From contig JBAZPO010000004.1 of assembly GCA_041648175.1 (NCBI GenBank), positions 221,396-285,395 on the forward strand: a stretch of 64,000 nucleotides of DNA. The letters run 5' to 3'. Positions 37,813-46,036 of this stretch are shown one piece after another; position 1 is the first letter of the stretch, and each line of letters begins with the position of its first letter. Below the pieces are notes generated by a model. The model saw only the letters and a list, made by a program, of their open reading frames with translations, was not told the origin of the DNA and made no database searches. Both the position numbers and the translations under genes were made by a program. Source of the DNA: Desulfobaccales bacterium (lineage in GTDB: Bacteria; Desulfobacterota; Desulfobaccia; Desulfobaccales; 0-14-0-80-60-11).

Positions 37813-40578
37813 TTAAGAACTTTTGGCCATGCGCCTGGCATCTTGCCGCATCAACCACTTGGTCACTTCCACCACCGGGAGGAGCAGAAAAGCCAGGAAC
37901 GCGGCGAAGAGCCATTCTTTCCAGCCCAGAGGCACCGCGTGGAACAGTTGCGCCAGAGGAGGCACCTGCACCACCGCCACCACCATAATCAGAGAGATGA
38001 GCGTGGCGAAGAGCAGAAAACGGTTGGCAAGCACCCCCACCCTGAAGATTGAATGATATTCCGAGCGGCAGTTGAAGGCGTTTACCAACTCCGCCAGGAC
38101 CAGGGTCACGAAGACCATGGTCTGGGCCCGGGTTAGCGATAGCTCCTGGTCCCCGATCACCGCCAGATAGCCGTGGTAATAATGGTGAAACAGAGGAATC
38201 AGGCCCACGGTGAGATAGGCGGTGATCACCACCATCAGGGCGATCACCGATTTGGTGAACACCCCTTCTTCCGGCGGGCGGGGCGGCCGCTGCATGATAT
38301 CCGGGGCTTTGGGGTCCACCCCCAGGGCCAGGGCGGGAAGACCGTCCGTGGTGAGGTTCACCCAGAGGATTTGCAGGGCCACCAGGGGCAGGGGCATGCC
38401 CAGGAAGAAGGTGCCGGTCAAGACGGTGATCTCGCCGAGATTGGCGCTCAGAAGAAAAATCAGGTATTTTTTGATGTTGTCGAAGATGGCCCGCCCTTCC
38501 TCCACCGCGGCCACCAGGGTGGCGAAATTGTCGTCGGCCAGGATCATGTCCGCGGTCTCCTTGGTGACCTCGGTGCCGGTGATCCCCATGGCCACGCCTA
38601 TGTCGGCTCTTTTCAATGCAGGAGCGTCATTGACCCCGTCCCCGGTCATGGCCACCACTTCCCCTTGAGCCTTGAGCAGATTCACCAGGCGCAGCTTGTG
38701 CTCCGGGGCCACCCGGGCAAACACCGGCGCTTGAGGTAAAGCCATGGATAATTCTTCGTCACTCAAGCGGGACAGGTCGGCCCCCGTTAACACTGCGGCG
38801 CTGGTCTGCACTGGGGGGACCAGCCCAAGTTCTCGGGCAATAGCCACAGCGGTGTCCGGATGATCGCCGGTGACCATGATCACCCGGATGCCCGCCTGAT
38901 GGCATTTGCTCACGGCCTCTTTGGCCTCGGAGCGAGGCGGGTCCATCATTCCCACCAGTCCTACCCACACCAAATCCATCTCCATCTCTTCGGAAGGCGA
39001 CTCCGGGACCGACTCCAATTTACGGTAAGCCAGTCCCAGGACTCTCAATGCCCCCCCGGCCATGTGCGCGGCTTCGCTCATAATGACCTGGCGATTCCCT
39101 TCGGTGAGAGACCTTTCCCCAAAGGTTGAGAGAAAATTCCGGCAACGGAGCAGGAGACCCTCTGGCGCGCCCTTCGTACAGGCCACAACAATTGAGGGGC
39201 AGTGAAAGGTGGTCATGCGCTTCCGCTCCGAGTCGAAGGGAATTTCCGCCACCCGGGGGCACTCTCGGGCCAACACCGCTTCATGGAGACCGGCTTTGCG
39301 GCCCAGCACCACCAGGGCCCCCTCGGTGGGGTCGCCCTGGATGGTCCAGGCCCCCTCCACCGTTTCCGTCAAGACGGCGTCATTGCACAACATGGCGATA
39401 CGGGCGGCTTCCATCAGGACCGGATCATCCCCCGGGGCAATAACGTTCTCTTCTATGAAAAAGTCGCCTTCGGGCTCATATCCCAGGCCGCTGACTTCAA
39501 CCTCCCGGTTATCCAGGAAAAGCAAGCGCACGGTCATTTCGTTTTTCGTGAGGGTGCCGGTCTTGTCGGTGCAGATCACCGTGGTGCAGCCCATGGTTTC
39601 CACCGCGGGCAGGCGCTTGACGATGGCGTTGCGCCGGGCCATGCGAGTGGTGCCGATGGCCAGGGCCCCGGTCACCACTGCAGGGAGGGCCTCGGGCACC
39701 GCCGCCACCGCCAGGCTGATACCCCAGATCAGCATTTGCAGCCAGTTGTTACCCTTCAGGACCCCAAACACTATGGCCCCGGCGCTCACCGACAGGCACA
39801 GGATGCTCAAGACCAGGCCGATGGAAGCCATGCGGGCCTCCAGGGGGGTCTTCTCCTGAACCACCTCCCCCAGCATGCGGGCGATGCCGCCGAATTCGGT
39901 GTCCATGCCGGTGGTCGTCACCACCGCCCGCCCCCGTCCGTAGGTGACCACGGTGCCCCCGAAGACCATGCCCTTCTGGTCGGCGACGGGAAGGTGAGGG
40001 CGGGGATCGGGTGCCGCGGTCTTATTGACGGAGGTCGATTCGCCGGTGAGCAGGGATTCATCGTTCTTGAGGTTGATGGCTTCCAGCACGCGGCCATCGG
40101 CGGCCACCTTATCGCCGGTATGCAGGACTAACACATCACCGGGGACCACCTCACGGGCGGGAATGACCTGTTCTCTGCCGTCCCGAAGCACCGCGGCCTC
40201 TGGCGCCGCCAGTTTCTGGAGGGCCGCGGCCGCCTGCTCGGCCCGGTACTCCTGGACGAATCCCAGGACGGTGCAGGCCAGGATGATCACCAGGATGACG
40301 TAAGCGTCCAGGTGTTCCCCCAGAAAGAAGGAAATGCCGGTGGCCGCAATCAGAATGATGATAAGGAGATTCTGGAACTGCCACAAAAAGATGGTCCAGG
40401 GAGAGATTTTTTTCGGCGGGGTCAGCTCGTTAGGACCGTATTGCTCCAGGCGTTCCCGGGCCTGGGAAGCGCTAAGCCCGGAGGGGCCGGTGTCGAAGAT
40501 CGACAAAACTTGCTCGGAAGGGAGCGTATAATATGGACCCTCGGCGGTTTCTGGTTGAGCTTCTTCAGGAATAGGCAT
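37813..40578 (-). CDS. P2-type cation-transporting ATPase (PacL-like)
   Basis: ATG 40578 gives 921 residues, with GGAGG a few bases further upstream. The order is cation-ATPase N domain, DESLLTGES actuator loop, PEALP in M4 and the phosphorylation site CTDKTGTLTKNE, then MVTGDHPDTA and TGDGVNDAPALKRADIGVAMG. Near the end GMPLPLVALQILWVNLTTDGLPALALG matches the M5-M6 ion region of the calcium-type family. There are no N-terminal metal-binding CxxC domains, and the M4 motif is PEALP rather than CPC, so it is probably not a copper ATPase despite its operon. Calcium or manganese export is the best guess. Confidence 0.9.
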   Translation of the reverse strand: MPIPEEAQPETAEGPYYTLPSEQVLSIFDTGPSGLSASQARERLEQYGPNELTPPKKISPWTIFLWQFQNLLIIILIAATGISFFLGEHLDAYVILVIILACTVLGFVQEYRAEQAAAALQKLAAPEAAVLRDGREQVIPAREVVPGDVLVLHTGDKVAADGRVLEAINLKNDESLLTGESTSVNKTAAPDPRPHLPVADQKGMVFGGTVVTYGRGRAVVTTTGMDTEFGGIARMLGEVVQEKTPLEARMASIGLVLSILCLSVSAGAIVFGVLKGNNWLQMLIWGISLAVAAVPEALPAVVTGALAIGTTRMARRNAIVKRLPAVETMGCTTVICTDKTGTLTKNEMTVRLLFLDNREVEVSGLGYEPEGDFFIEENVIAPGDDPVLMEAARIAMLCNDAVLTETVEGAWTIQGDPTEGALVVLGRKAGLHEAVLARECPRVAEIPFDSERKRMTTFHCPSIVVACTKGAPEGLLLRCRNFLSTFGERSLTEGNRQVIMSEAAHMAGGALRVLGLAYRKLESVPESPSEEMEMDLVWVGLVGMMDPPRSEAKEAVSKCHQAGIRVIMVTGDHPDTAVAIARELGLVPPVQTSAAVLTGADLSRLSDEELSMALPQAPVFARVAPEHKLRLVNLLKAQGEVVAMTGDGVNDAPALKRADIGVAMGITGTEVTKETADMILADDNFATLVAAVEEGRAIFDNIKKYLIFLLSANLGEITVLTGTFFLGMPLPLVALQILWVNLTTDGLPALALGVDPKAPDIMQRPPRPPEEGVFTKSVIALMVVITAYLTVGLIPLFHHYYHGYLAVIGDQELSLTRAQTMVFVTLVLAELVNAFNCRSEYHSIFRVGVLANRFLLFATLISLIMVVAVVQVPPLAQLFHAVPLGWKEWLFAAFLAFLLLPVVEVTKWLMRQDARRMAKSS

Positions 40579-40703
40579 GCCCTCTCGCCTCCTCCTTCGG
40601 CATTGCAAGAAAATCCGATGACTAGAATCTATCGGTTATTTTTCTGTGGCTCTCCATCCGGTTGAAGATCATACAAGGCGAGGCTGCCGTTTTTCGGCAA
40701 AAA

Positions 40704-41105
40704 TTAACCACCTCCCTGAGAGTCCACCCACTGTGGCCAAAACTGTGGATCACTTTGTATCCTCTGTTCCATGATCTTTTGCTTCTGCTTTTCCAAAAGA
40801 CCCTGAAGGCGCCCGTACGCCGCTTCATCCCCGATGTACATGGTTTTCGAAGCTGGGTCTGAAAAGGCGTAACACTTAGCGCCTGGCCGCTCATGAACCA
40901 TTAGCGTATCTGATGGGCAGGTTTGCAGATGGGCCATTTTTTGGGGCGTATCCGCGACATACACCTTGAAGCCGGCGGCTTTGAGCATTTCAGGCATGTT
41001 CTTGGTTGGAGCCGTGGCAGTGGGTCCTGTTGAACAACCGGCCAGGCCGATTACGATAGCCCCGACCAGCATGATAAATAATAGCGACGCGGTTCTCTTT
41101 TCCAT
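40704..41105 (-). CDS. Periplasm-facing lipoprotein of unknown function
   Basis: A signal peptide with lipobox LAGC (residues 21-24 region) starts this 133-residue protein. The mature part has two cysteines in LQTCPSDTLMVHERPGAKCYAF and YIGDEAAYGRLQGLLEKQKQKIMEQ, ending in a Gly-rich tail. The KMAHLQTCPS-(x)n-GAKCYAF arrangement suggests a disulfide or metal pair. It lies between the P-type ATPase and the Met-rich protein, so it probably serves the metal island. I do not know a named family. Confidence 0.7.
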   Translation of the reverse strand: MEKRTASLLFIMLVGAIVIGLAGCSTGPTATAPTKNMPEMLKAAGFKVYVADTPQKMAHLQTCPSDTLMVHERPGAKCYAFSDPASKTMYIGDEAAYGRLQGLLEKQKQKIMEQRIQSDPQFWPQWVDSQGGG

Positions 41106-41218
41106 GAGTAATTTCCTCCTGGATAGTTTATTTATCGGGTTCGGCTGTTCTCATAGAGGCCGGCGCCCATTCGGAGTGCCCCCGCCTCCGGCGCCTTGTG
41201 TCTCCGGGCTTTCCCAAG

Positions 41219-41626
41219 TTAATGCTCGTGCTCCTGCTCCTGCTTTGACTTCGGTTTCTGCTTCGGTTTCTGCACCTGGCCCTTCATCTCCTTGAGCCGC
41301 TGCTGCATCTCTTTAAGCTGCTGGGTCTGTTGCTGCTCCATCTGGGGACTTTGAGGACCTTGCATTTCCTGCTTCATTTGGTTCATCTGGTTCATCATTT
41401 GCCGCATTTGGCGCTGCTGCTCCGGGGTCATCTGGTGCGACCCCATCATCTGGTGCATCTCATCCATCATTTGGTTCATCATGTCCATGTTGTGCTGGCC
41501 CATCATGTGCTGCTGCCCGGCGCCGCCGCCGTGCATCCCGCCGCCGGGGTGCTCCTGAGCCTCTCCCGGTCCGTGAACCAGACACAAGGCCGCCGCCAGA
41601 ATTGCAATCATTAATCTTTGTTTCAT
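41219..41626 (-). CDS. Exported Met/His/Gln-rich protein, likely metal-binding
   Basis: After a signal peptide (MKQRLMIAILAAALCLVHGPGEAQ) the 110-residue mature part is low complexity: HPGGGMHGGGAGQQHMMGQHNMDMMNQMM, then repeated MxxMMNQM and Q/K-rich segments ending KQEQEHEH. Dense methionine and histidine with almost no other metal ligand is characteristic of proteins that bind Cu(I) or Ag(I) in the periplasm. Position in the Cus operon supports this. Whether it buffers metal or delivers it to CusB is unknown. It has no fold-level homologue that I recognise. Confidence 0.75.
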   Translation of the reverse strand: MKQRLMIAILAAALCLVHGPGEAQEHPGGGMHGGGAGQQHMMGQHNMDMMNQMMDEMHQMMGSHQMTPEQQRQMRQMMNQMNQMKQEMQGPQSPQMEQQQTQQLKEMQQRLKEMKGQVQKPKQKPKSKQEQEHEH

Positions 41627-41727
41627 GTTCCACCAACCTCCTTTAATGGCATTATTAAGGGTAGGGAGTAAAGTCCCAGCCCTAATTCAACCATAAAATA
41701 GTACCCCCCCGAAATCCAGGATGGTTC

Positions 41728-41913
41728 CTAAGTATTATTGATATCCCTGGAGATGGCTAAAGGCGGCGGCTTCGCCGAAGTTGGCGCGTCTTGGCAGCGA
41801 AACCCCTGGCCCCGGCCGCCTCTTTGCAGGCATGGCTCCGGCGCGGCGCAACCCGTAAACAGAGCAGTTAGCAGGGCCAGGCCGATGAGCCGATAAAGCC
41901 TTGAAAGATTCAT
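41728..41913 (-). CDS. Small lipoprotein (61 residues)
   Basis: From ATG 41913, MNLSRLYRLIGLALLTALFTGCAAPEPC has a lipobox-like FTGC. The mature tail has two more cysteines (PC and RCQDAP) and a proline-rich end. It lies 44 bp downstream of the ArsR gene on the same strand. Small size and weak ribosome site keep confidence moderate. Confidence 0.5.
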   Translation of the reverse strand: MNLSRLYRLIGLALLTALFTGCAAPEPCLQRGGRGQGFRCQDAPTSAKPPPLAISRDINNT

Positions 41914-41957
41914 CGAATGCGCTTGCATATTCGGGCCTTACCTGGGGCCGGAACTGA

Positions 41958-42353
41958 TCACTCTCCCCCTGAGGAGGATTTATCTGAATGACTATCCAGC
42001 CAATCAGGTTCCAAAGGAGGGCGGGAAACTGGCATCAAGGGCGCATCTTGCGGCTTTTGGAGCCGGCAGCAACCCAGGTCTAATTCCCATCCCATATTCG
42101 AAAACACGATGGCAGCGGTCAATTTACATATAACGCTCTTGCCTTCCCGCCTTGATTCTATAAGATCTTCATTGCGCAGGATTTTCAGATGATGGGAAAG
42201 GAGGCTCTGTTCCACCCCCAATTCCTTCGCCAGCTCCCCCACGGTCTTCGGGCCGTCCATAAGCATTTCGATGACCGCCCATCGTATTTTGTCAGAAAGG
42301 GCCTTAATCCGACGCAGGCAAGATTGATTTCGAGAGGCATGTTGCGATTTCAT
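41958..42353 (-). CDS. ArsR-family metal-responsive repressor
   Basis: ATG 42353 has AGGGAA six bases upstream; an ATG at 42365 is possible but lacks a site. The 131-residue protein has the winged helix LSDKIRWAVIEMLMDGPKTVGELAKELGVEQSLLSHHLKILRNEDLIESRREGKSVICKL. The alpha-3 metal motif ELCVCDL is replaced by TVGELA, and cysteines occur instead at LGCCRLQ near the C-terminus and an S-C-L near the N-terminus, so the sensing site may be alpha-5 type. It heads the metal operon and likely represses it. A dyad upstream fits an operator. Confidence 0.85.
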   Translation of the reverse strand: MKSQHASRNQSCLRRIKALSDKIRWAVIEMLMDGPKTVGELAKELGVEQSLLSHHLKILRNEDLIESRREGKSVICKLTAAIVFSNMGWELDLGCCRLQKPQDAPLMPVSRPPLEPDWLDSHSDKSSSGGE

Positions 42354-42377
42354 AGGTTCCCTCATTTAATGAATATA

Positions 42378-42402
42378 ATTTCATATGAATATTTACTGAA
42401 AT
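42378..42402 (-). promoter_or_regulatory. Candidate ArsR operator upstream of the regulator
   Basis: ATTTCA (42378-42383) and TGAAAT (42397-42402) form a dyad, with a perfect TTCATATGAA palindrome (42380-42389) inside. It starts 25 bp upstream of the regulator's ATG, as expected for autoregulation. Confidence 0.5.
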
Positions 42403-42638
42403 GAAGGTAGTAATTTACTTGGGTTTGTCAAGGGTCAATCCGTTGGGGAAGATATGCGCCAGTAATTAGGCCGGGAAATGGGGAGACCGGGGCCCGGATC
42501 AAACGTGGGCCTTGCATAAGCCGGGAATCGCTGATCTTCTGAAACTCGAGGATAATCTTTCAGGTCTGCGGCTTGCCGCTATAGAATGGACAATGAAGGG
42601 GACGGGTGCTGGCTCAGCCCTCCCCGTAACGCCGCGGG

Positions 42639-43199
42639 TTATTTTACGACAGCTTTAATGTCCTTAAGTGCTTCTTCGGCATTGCCGAAGACCCCCACAT
42701 GGACCCAAACAATTTTTCCGGATTTATCCAGAACCATCGATACCGGATAATTAGGGAAATTTAAAGCCTTGGCAAAGGCGCCGCCGGGATCGGCGATCAT
42801 GGGGAACGGCACCTTGTGGAAGGCCTTCCACATCTTCATCGCCATTTCATCATTGTCCTTGCCCACTCCCATGAATTTCAGCTTGCCTTTGAGAGCCGGG
42901 TCTAGTTTGGCCAGGTTGTAAAGCTCGTTCAGCACAGGAGCGTGTGCCATACAGTACTGTCAGGTCGTGTTCATCTGCTCCACCAACACGTATGGAGCTT
43001 TGATGTCCTGCAAAGTGAATTCTGCAGGTTTTCCCAGCCCCAGGTATTTGGCGTCTTCGTCGGACATGGGTTTGGTGAATTTCACGTTGCCCACCGTTTG
43101 CCCCACTTTCGGCTCTGCATCTGCGGCCAGGGATGCAGCGCAAAACAGGAAAATCAGCGCCAGGCCTGCCATTGCCATTGCCACCCCGTTTCGATTCAT
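42639..43199 (-). CDS. Exported thioredoxin-fold selenoprotein (redoxin) with a UxxC site
   Basis: The frame from ATG 43199 reads a signal peptide (MNRNGVAMAMAGLALIFLFCAASLAA) and then ADAEPKVGQTVGNVKFTKP...YVLVEQMNTT up to TGA at complement 42962-42960. The same frame continues QYCMAHAPVLNELYNLAKLDP...FPMIADPGGAFAKALNFPNYPVSMVLDKSGKIVWVHVGVF to a normal stop, 186 residues in all with Sec at position 80 and Cys at 83. The joined sequence is a redoxin/TlpA-like domain in which TGA sits where the first cysteine of CxxC is expected. A SECIS-like hairpin follows. Exported redox roles in thiol or metal stress fit the neighbouring metal genes. A plain pseudogene is the alternative, but the frame is otherwise intact. 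Confidence 0.85.
42931..42962 (-). promoter_or_regulatory. Candidate bacterial SECIS element after the Sec TGA
   Basis: On the minus strand the TGA is followed 13 nt later by GCACA, loop CGCUCC, UGUGC, with a further G-U pair at the base. The loop begins 17 nt after TGA and has G as its second base. Both agree with the published bacterial SECIS description (short stem-loop, G among the first two loop bases, loop 16-37 nt from UGA). Confidence 0.65.
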
Positions 43200-43265
43200 T
43201 GGACCTCCTTTATTTTTGATCTTATTGTATTACAGCGCCACTCATTACATAGATGGTCACGGTCC

Positions 43266-43631
43266 TTAAGGATTTTCGATATTCAAATCCACAATGTCAT
43301 TTGGTTTGACGTCGCCGGTCACTATCTTCGCATTTGCCATGTGGCTTTCAACTTCCGTGATCTTCACCGTGCCCACAGAGTCAACCCTATACTGCCCTCC
43401 CCGCGATCCTCCAATTTTCACGTATCTACGTACCGTAAGTACCTGCCCCACTTTTGCTCCCTGCTCAGTGCCCAGGCAAAGGTAAGCTGTCCCGTCCTGG
43501 ACTTCCAGAACCTGGCCCCTCATGAAGTATTTGTGTCTCGCAGTCTCCAGGGTAGCACAACCCATGGCCATCAACAAAATCACCAGCAATGTGCTCACAA
43601 CCGTTCCATTTCTCATAACCCTTGGTTTCAT
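43266..43631 (-). CDS. Small lipoprotein with SH3-like beta domain
   Basis: The signal peptide ends with a lipobox LMAMGC and the protein is 121 residues. The mature part reads GQVLEVQDGTAYLCLGTEQGAKVGQVLTVRRYVK...SVGTVKITEVESHMANAKIVTGDVKPNDIVDL, a repeating beta pattern seen in an uncharacterised lipoprotein family of sulfate reducers and relatives. It lies 66 bp upstream of the selenoprotein on the same strand, so both may be cotranscribed. Role unknown. Confidence 0.7.
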   Translation of the reverse strand: MKPRVMRNGTVVSTLLVILLMAMGCATLETARHKYFMRGQVLEVQDGTAYLCLGTEQGAKVGQVLTVRRYVKIGGSRGGQYRVDSVGTVKITEVESHMANAKIVTGDVKPNDIVDLNIENP

Positions 43632-43723
43632 TTTACGGCTCCTTTGGGTCTATTTATCCATCCGAAATGGATAGATTTTACGGCGACCTTACCCACTTAA
43701 AAAATTGAGCACCGCGTTTCCCC

Positions 43724-44795
43724 TCAAGCAGGCGGACACACCGCTTTCCGCAGATTCAACAAATACTGCCGGGCCGACAGGGCGGCCTTGGCCCCTTCGC
43801 CGGAGGCGATGATGATCCTCTTGCCAAAGGCGTCGGTCACGTCACCGGCGGCAAAAATCCCTGGGTAAGAGGTGGAGCAATCGCGGGAAATGATGATCTC
43901 TCGCCGGGAGTTGAGCTTCAGCAGGGGAGCGGCCAGGAAAGAGTTAGGTTCCAGACCTACGGCGATGAATGCGCCTTTTGCCGGGAGATCCAAGGTGCCG
44001 GCGCCAGCCATCTTCCTGATGGTTAATCCGGTTAAGGTCCCATCACCGATAAACTGGACGACTTTATAACCAATATAAGTCTGCAAATTTGAAAGACAAC
44101 TGACACGCTCCACTACCGCCGGGTCCGCCGTCAATTCCGCCCTGGAGATGAGATGGATATTACGGGCCACGGTATGAAGGTTTTCCACGATTTGTAAGGC
44201 CGAATTGCCCCCACCGATGATCGACGCGTCTTCCCCCTCCACAAAGGAGAGATCCTGGAGGTTGCCATAAGAAATGCCCCTTCTCAGGAACTTTTCTTCT
44301 CCGGGGACCCCAAGGCCCCTCCGGGTCATGCCGGTGGCGATGATGAGAGCCTTGGCGGTGTAGATAGCCAAACTCTGCGGTGGTGACCTTAAACCCGCCT
44401 TCATGGGGCTCAATGCCCTCCACCTCGCTCATCAGGTGGTCGATATAATGAGAACCAAAGAGATGGTGCTTGAATTTGTCGATCAGCTCCGGACCGGTAA
44501 TGAAATCGAACCCCAGGTAATTCTCGATTTTGGTGCTGTCCACCGCCTGCCCGCCCAGGTCCTTGGCCAACAGCAGGGCCTCCATTTTCAGAGTGGCGGC
44601 GTAGACCGCCGCGGTCAGACCGGCAGGTCCGCCACCGATGATGATCAGGTCGTAGGCGGTACGGGCGCAGGTTCGCTCTTTGAGAAACTTATCGCGGCAA
44701 CCCTCCGAACAAAAGTAATGGATGGCGCCGTCGCATTCGGCGGTGACAGCATCCTCTTCCCTGACCTCCATCCGGCAGATGGGATCCCTTTTCAT
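43724..44795 (-). pseudogene. YHS domain fused to a thioredoxin-reductase-like flavoprotein, frameshifted
   Basis: The first part (ATG 44795) has a YHS metal domain DPICRMEVREEDAVTAECDGAIHYFCSEGCRDKFLKE and a FAD motif IIGGGPAGLTAAVYA. At about 44375 the frame changes after FKVTTAEFG; the other frame then gives IYTAKALIIATGMTRRGLGVPGEEKFL through IIGGGNSAL to GIFAAGDV and the end at 43724. Joined they make 357 residues. The usual CATC redox pair after GISY reads GNLQ, so it lacks the disulfide of true TrxB and resembles a redox-inert relative. A one-base indel would restore the gene, so either a recent pseudogene or a sequencing error is possible. Confidence 0.8.
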
Positions 44796-44920
44796 AATTT
44801 TTCCCCACCTGATAGATCTACCCGGCCTAACAGGGCCAAGACATCCGCCCAGGAAAGGCCCTCCGGATATCTCTAATTATCCTGCCTCTGGGGGAAGCAG
44901 ACTGAATTAATATATATTAA

Positions 44921-44934
44921 AAGATATGTATCTT
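44921..44934. promoter_or_regulatory. Short palindrome upstream of the flavoprotein gene
   Basis: AAGATATGTATCTT is a perfect dyad with a 2-nt centre, located 125 bp upstream of the gene's ATG in an AT-rich segment. An operator role is possible. The rest of 44796-45095 shows nothing. Confidence 0.35.
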
Positions 44935-45095
44935 AGCGACTGAAATCAATGCCGCGTGAATCCTCTCCATCACTTAGCACGATATCTAGATTTACCGGTT
45001 CCTTGATGCCTTCGGGTCGGTTTTGGAGTTACGGAGCACCACAATTACCTTGAGAACTTCTGTCATAAGAATCAACCGGCGGGGGACTTAACAAA

Positions 45096-45618
45096 ATGCC
45101 GAAATGGCCTTTGCAATATTCTTTTCTGGCAGTTCAGTTTAACAGCCTGAAACTCCTCTCCCTGATTTTGGGATGTGTGCCGTTCTGCCTGGCCGGTATG
45201 GTTTACGCTCTCTACCTGACGAGGCTTCCCCTGGGAGCCACGGTGGTCATCGGGGTGCTCATCGTGGTGGCGGCTATGGTTAACGAAGGGGTGCTGCTCT
45301 TGACCTTTGCGGAAGAACAGCGGCAACGAGATCAGCTTTCTCCACGTGACGCTGTCATCGGTGCCGCCAAGATTCGACTGCGGCCCCGGGCCATGATCTC
45401 TTTCGCCATCATCTTCGGGTTCATCCCCCTGGCCTTAAACCTGGAAGAAGGCGGCGAGATGCTCCAACCCATGGCCGCTGGAGCCATCGGCGGACTCACC
45501 CTTGGGAATCCTGGTGGCCCTGTTCATGATGCCGTGCCTTTATGTAATTTTTGCGGGAAAAAGGCAGGGGCAGACTTCCTCAAGCACCTTACCTGAGACA
45601 AACCATCGGTCCATATAG
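45096..45618 (+). pseudogene. RND transporter relic (TM8-TM12 region)
   Basis: The plus strand encodes YSFLAVQFNSLKLLSLILGCVPFCLAGMVYALYL and VVAAMVNEGVLLLTFAEE...AVIGAAKIRLRPRAMISFAIIFGFIPLALNLEEGGEMLQPMAAGAIGGL, the last transmembrane bundle of RND pumps. A frameshift near 45505 moves the final part (ILVALFMMPCLYVIFAGKR) to another frame ending at 45618. The rest of the pump is missing. It is on the opposite strand to the intact cusA and differs from it, so it is a remnant of another pump. Confidence 0.75.
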
Positions 45619-46036
45619 CTTGCCACTATACGCCCTTCTCCAATTTTAAAGGTTTGAAATTCATATCGAAACCTCCTTTCCAGATTATCCAGCCACCACA
45701 GCCCAACCCATAAAGATTTATCCTTCCGCCCTTCCTCACCTTGTAAAACCTCCCGAAAAAGAATCAAAAGTATGGTATCAATAATGCTATGTGCGCATTT
45801 CAAAGAAAAGTGGTGGGTTTTACTTCATCAACTATGCATTAGCCAGCACATCTAAACAATACAGGCTCAACAATAATGCGTTATTGACAACAACACTGGA
45901 TTGTGCTATAATAAATAACAATAATTAAACAGCAACAATCGCTGCTGCAACTCTCATTTCTCCATCAAAGGGGGCCAACCGGCCTCCTTCACTTCTTTAG
46001 AGGGTAGGTCAATTTTTAGAAGATAGAGGTACGGGC
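45619..46036 (+). promoter_or_regulatory. Intergenic region with a consensus sigma-70 promoter
   Basis: TTGACA (45884-45889) and TATAAT (45907-45912) are separated by exactly 17 bp, a perfect consensus. It reads toward the MoxR-like gene, whose ATG is 125 bp downstream. No other gene or element was recognised in the stretch. Confidence 0.8.

Noticed and set aside
39202..40131. Plus-strand open frame opposite the P-type ATPase
   Set aside because: Shadow of the ATPase, rich in His, Gln and Gly as typical of antisense frames.
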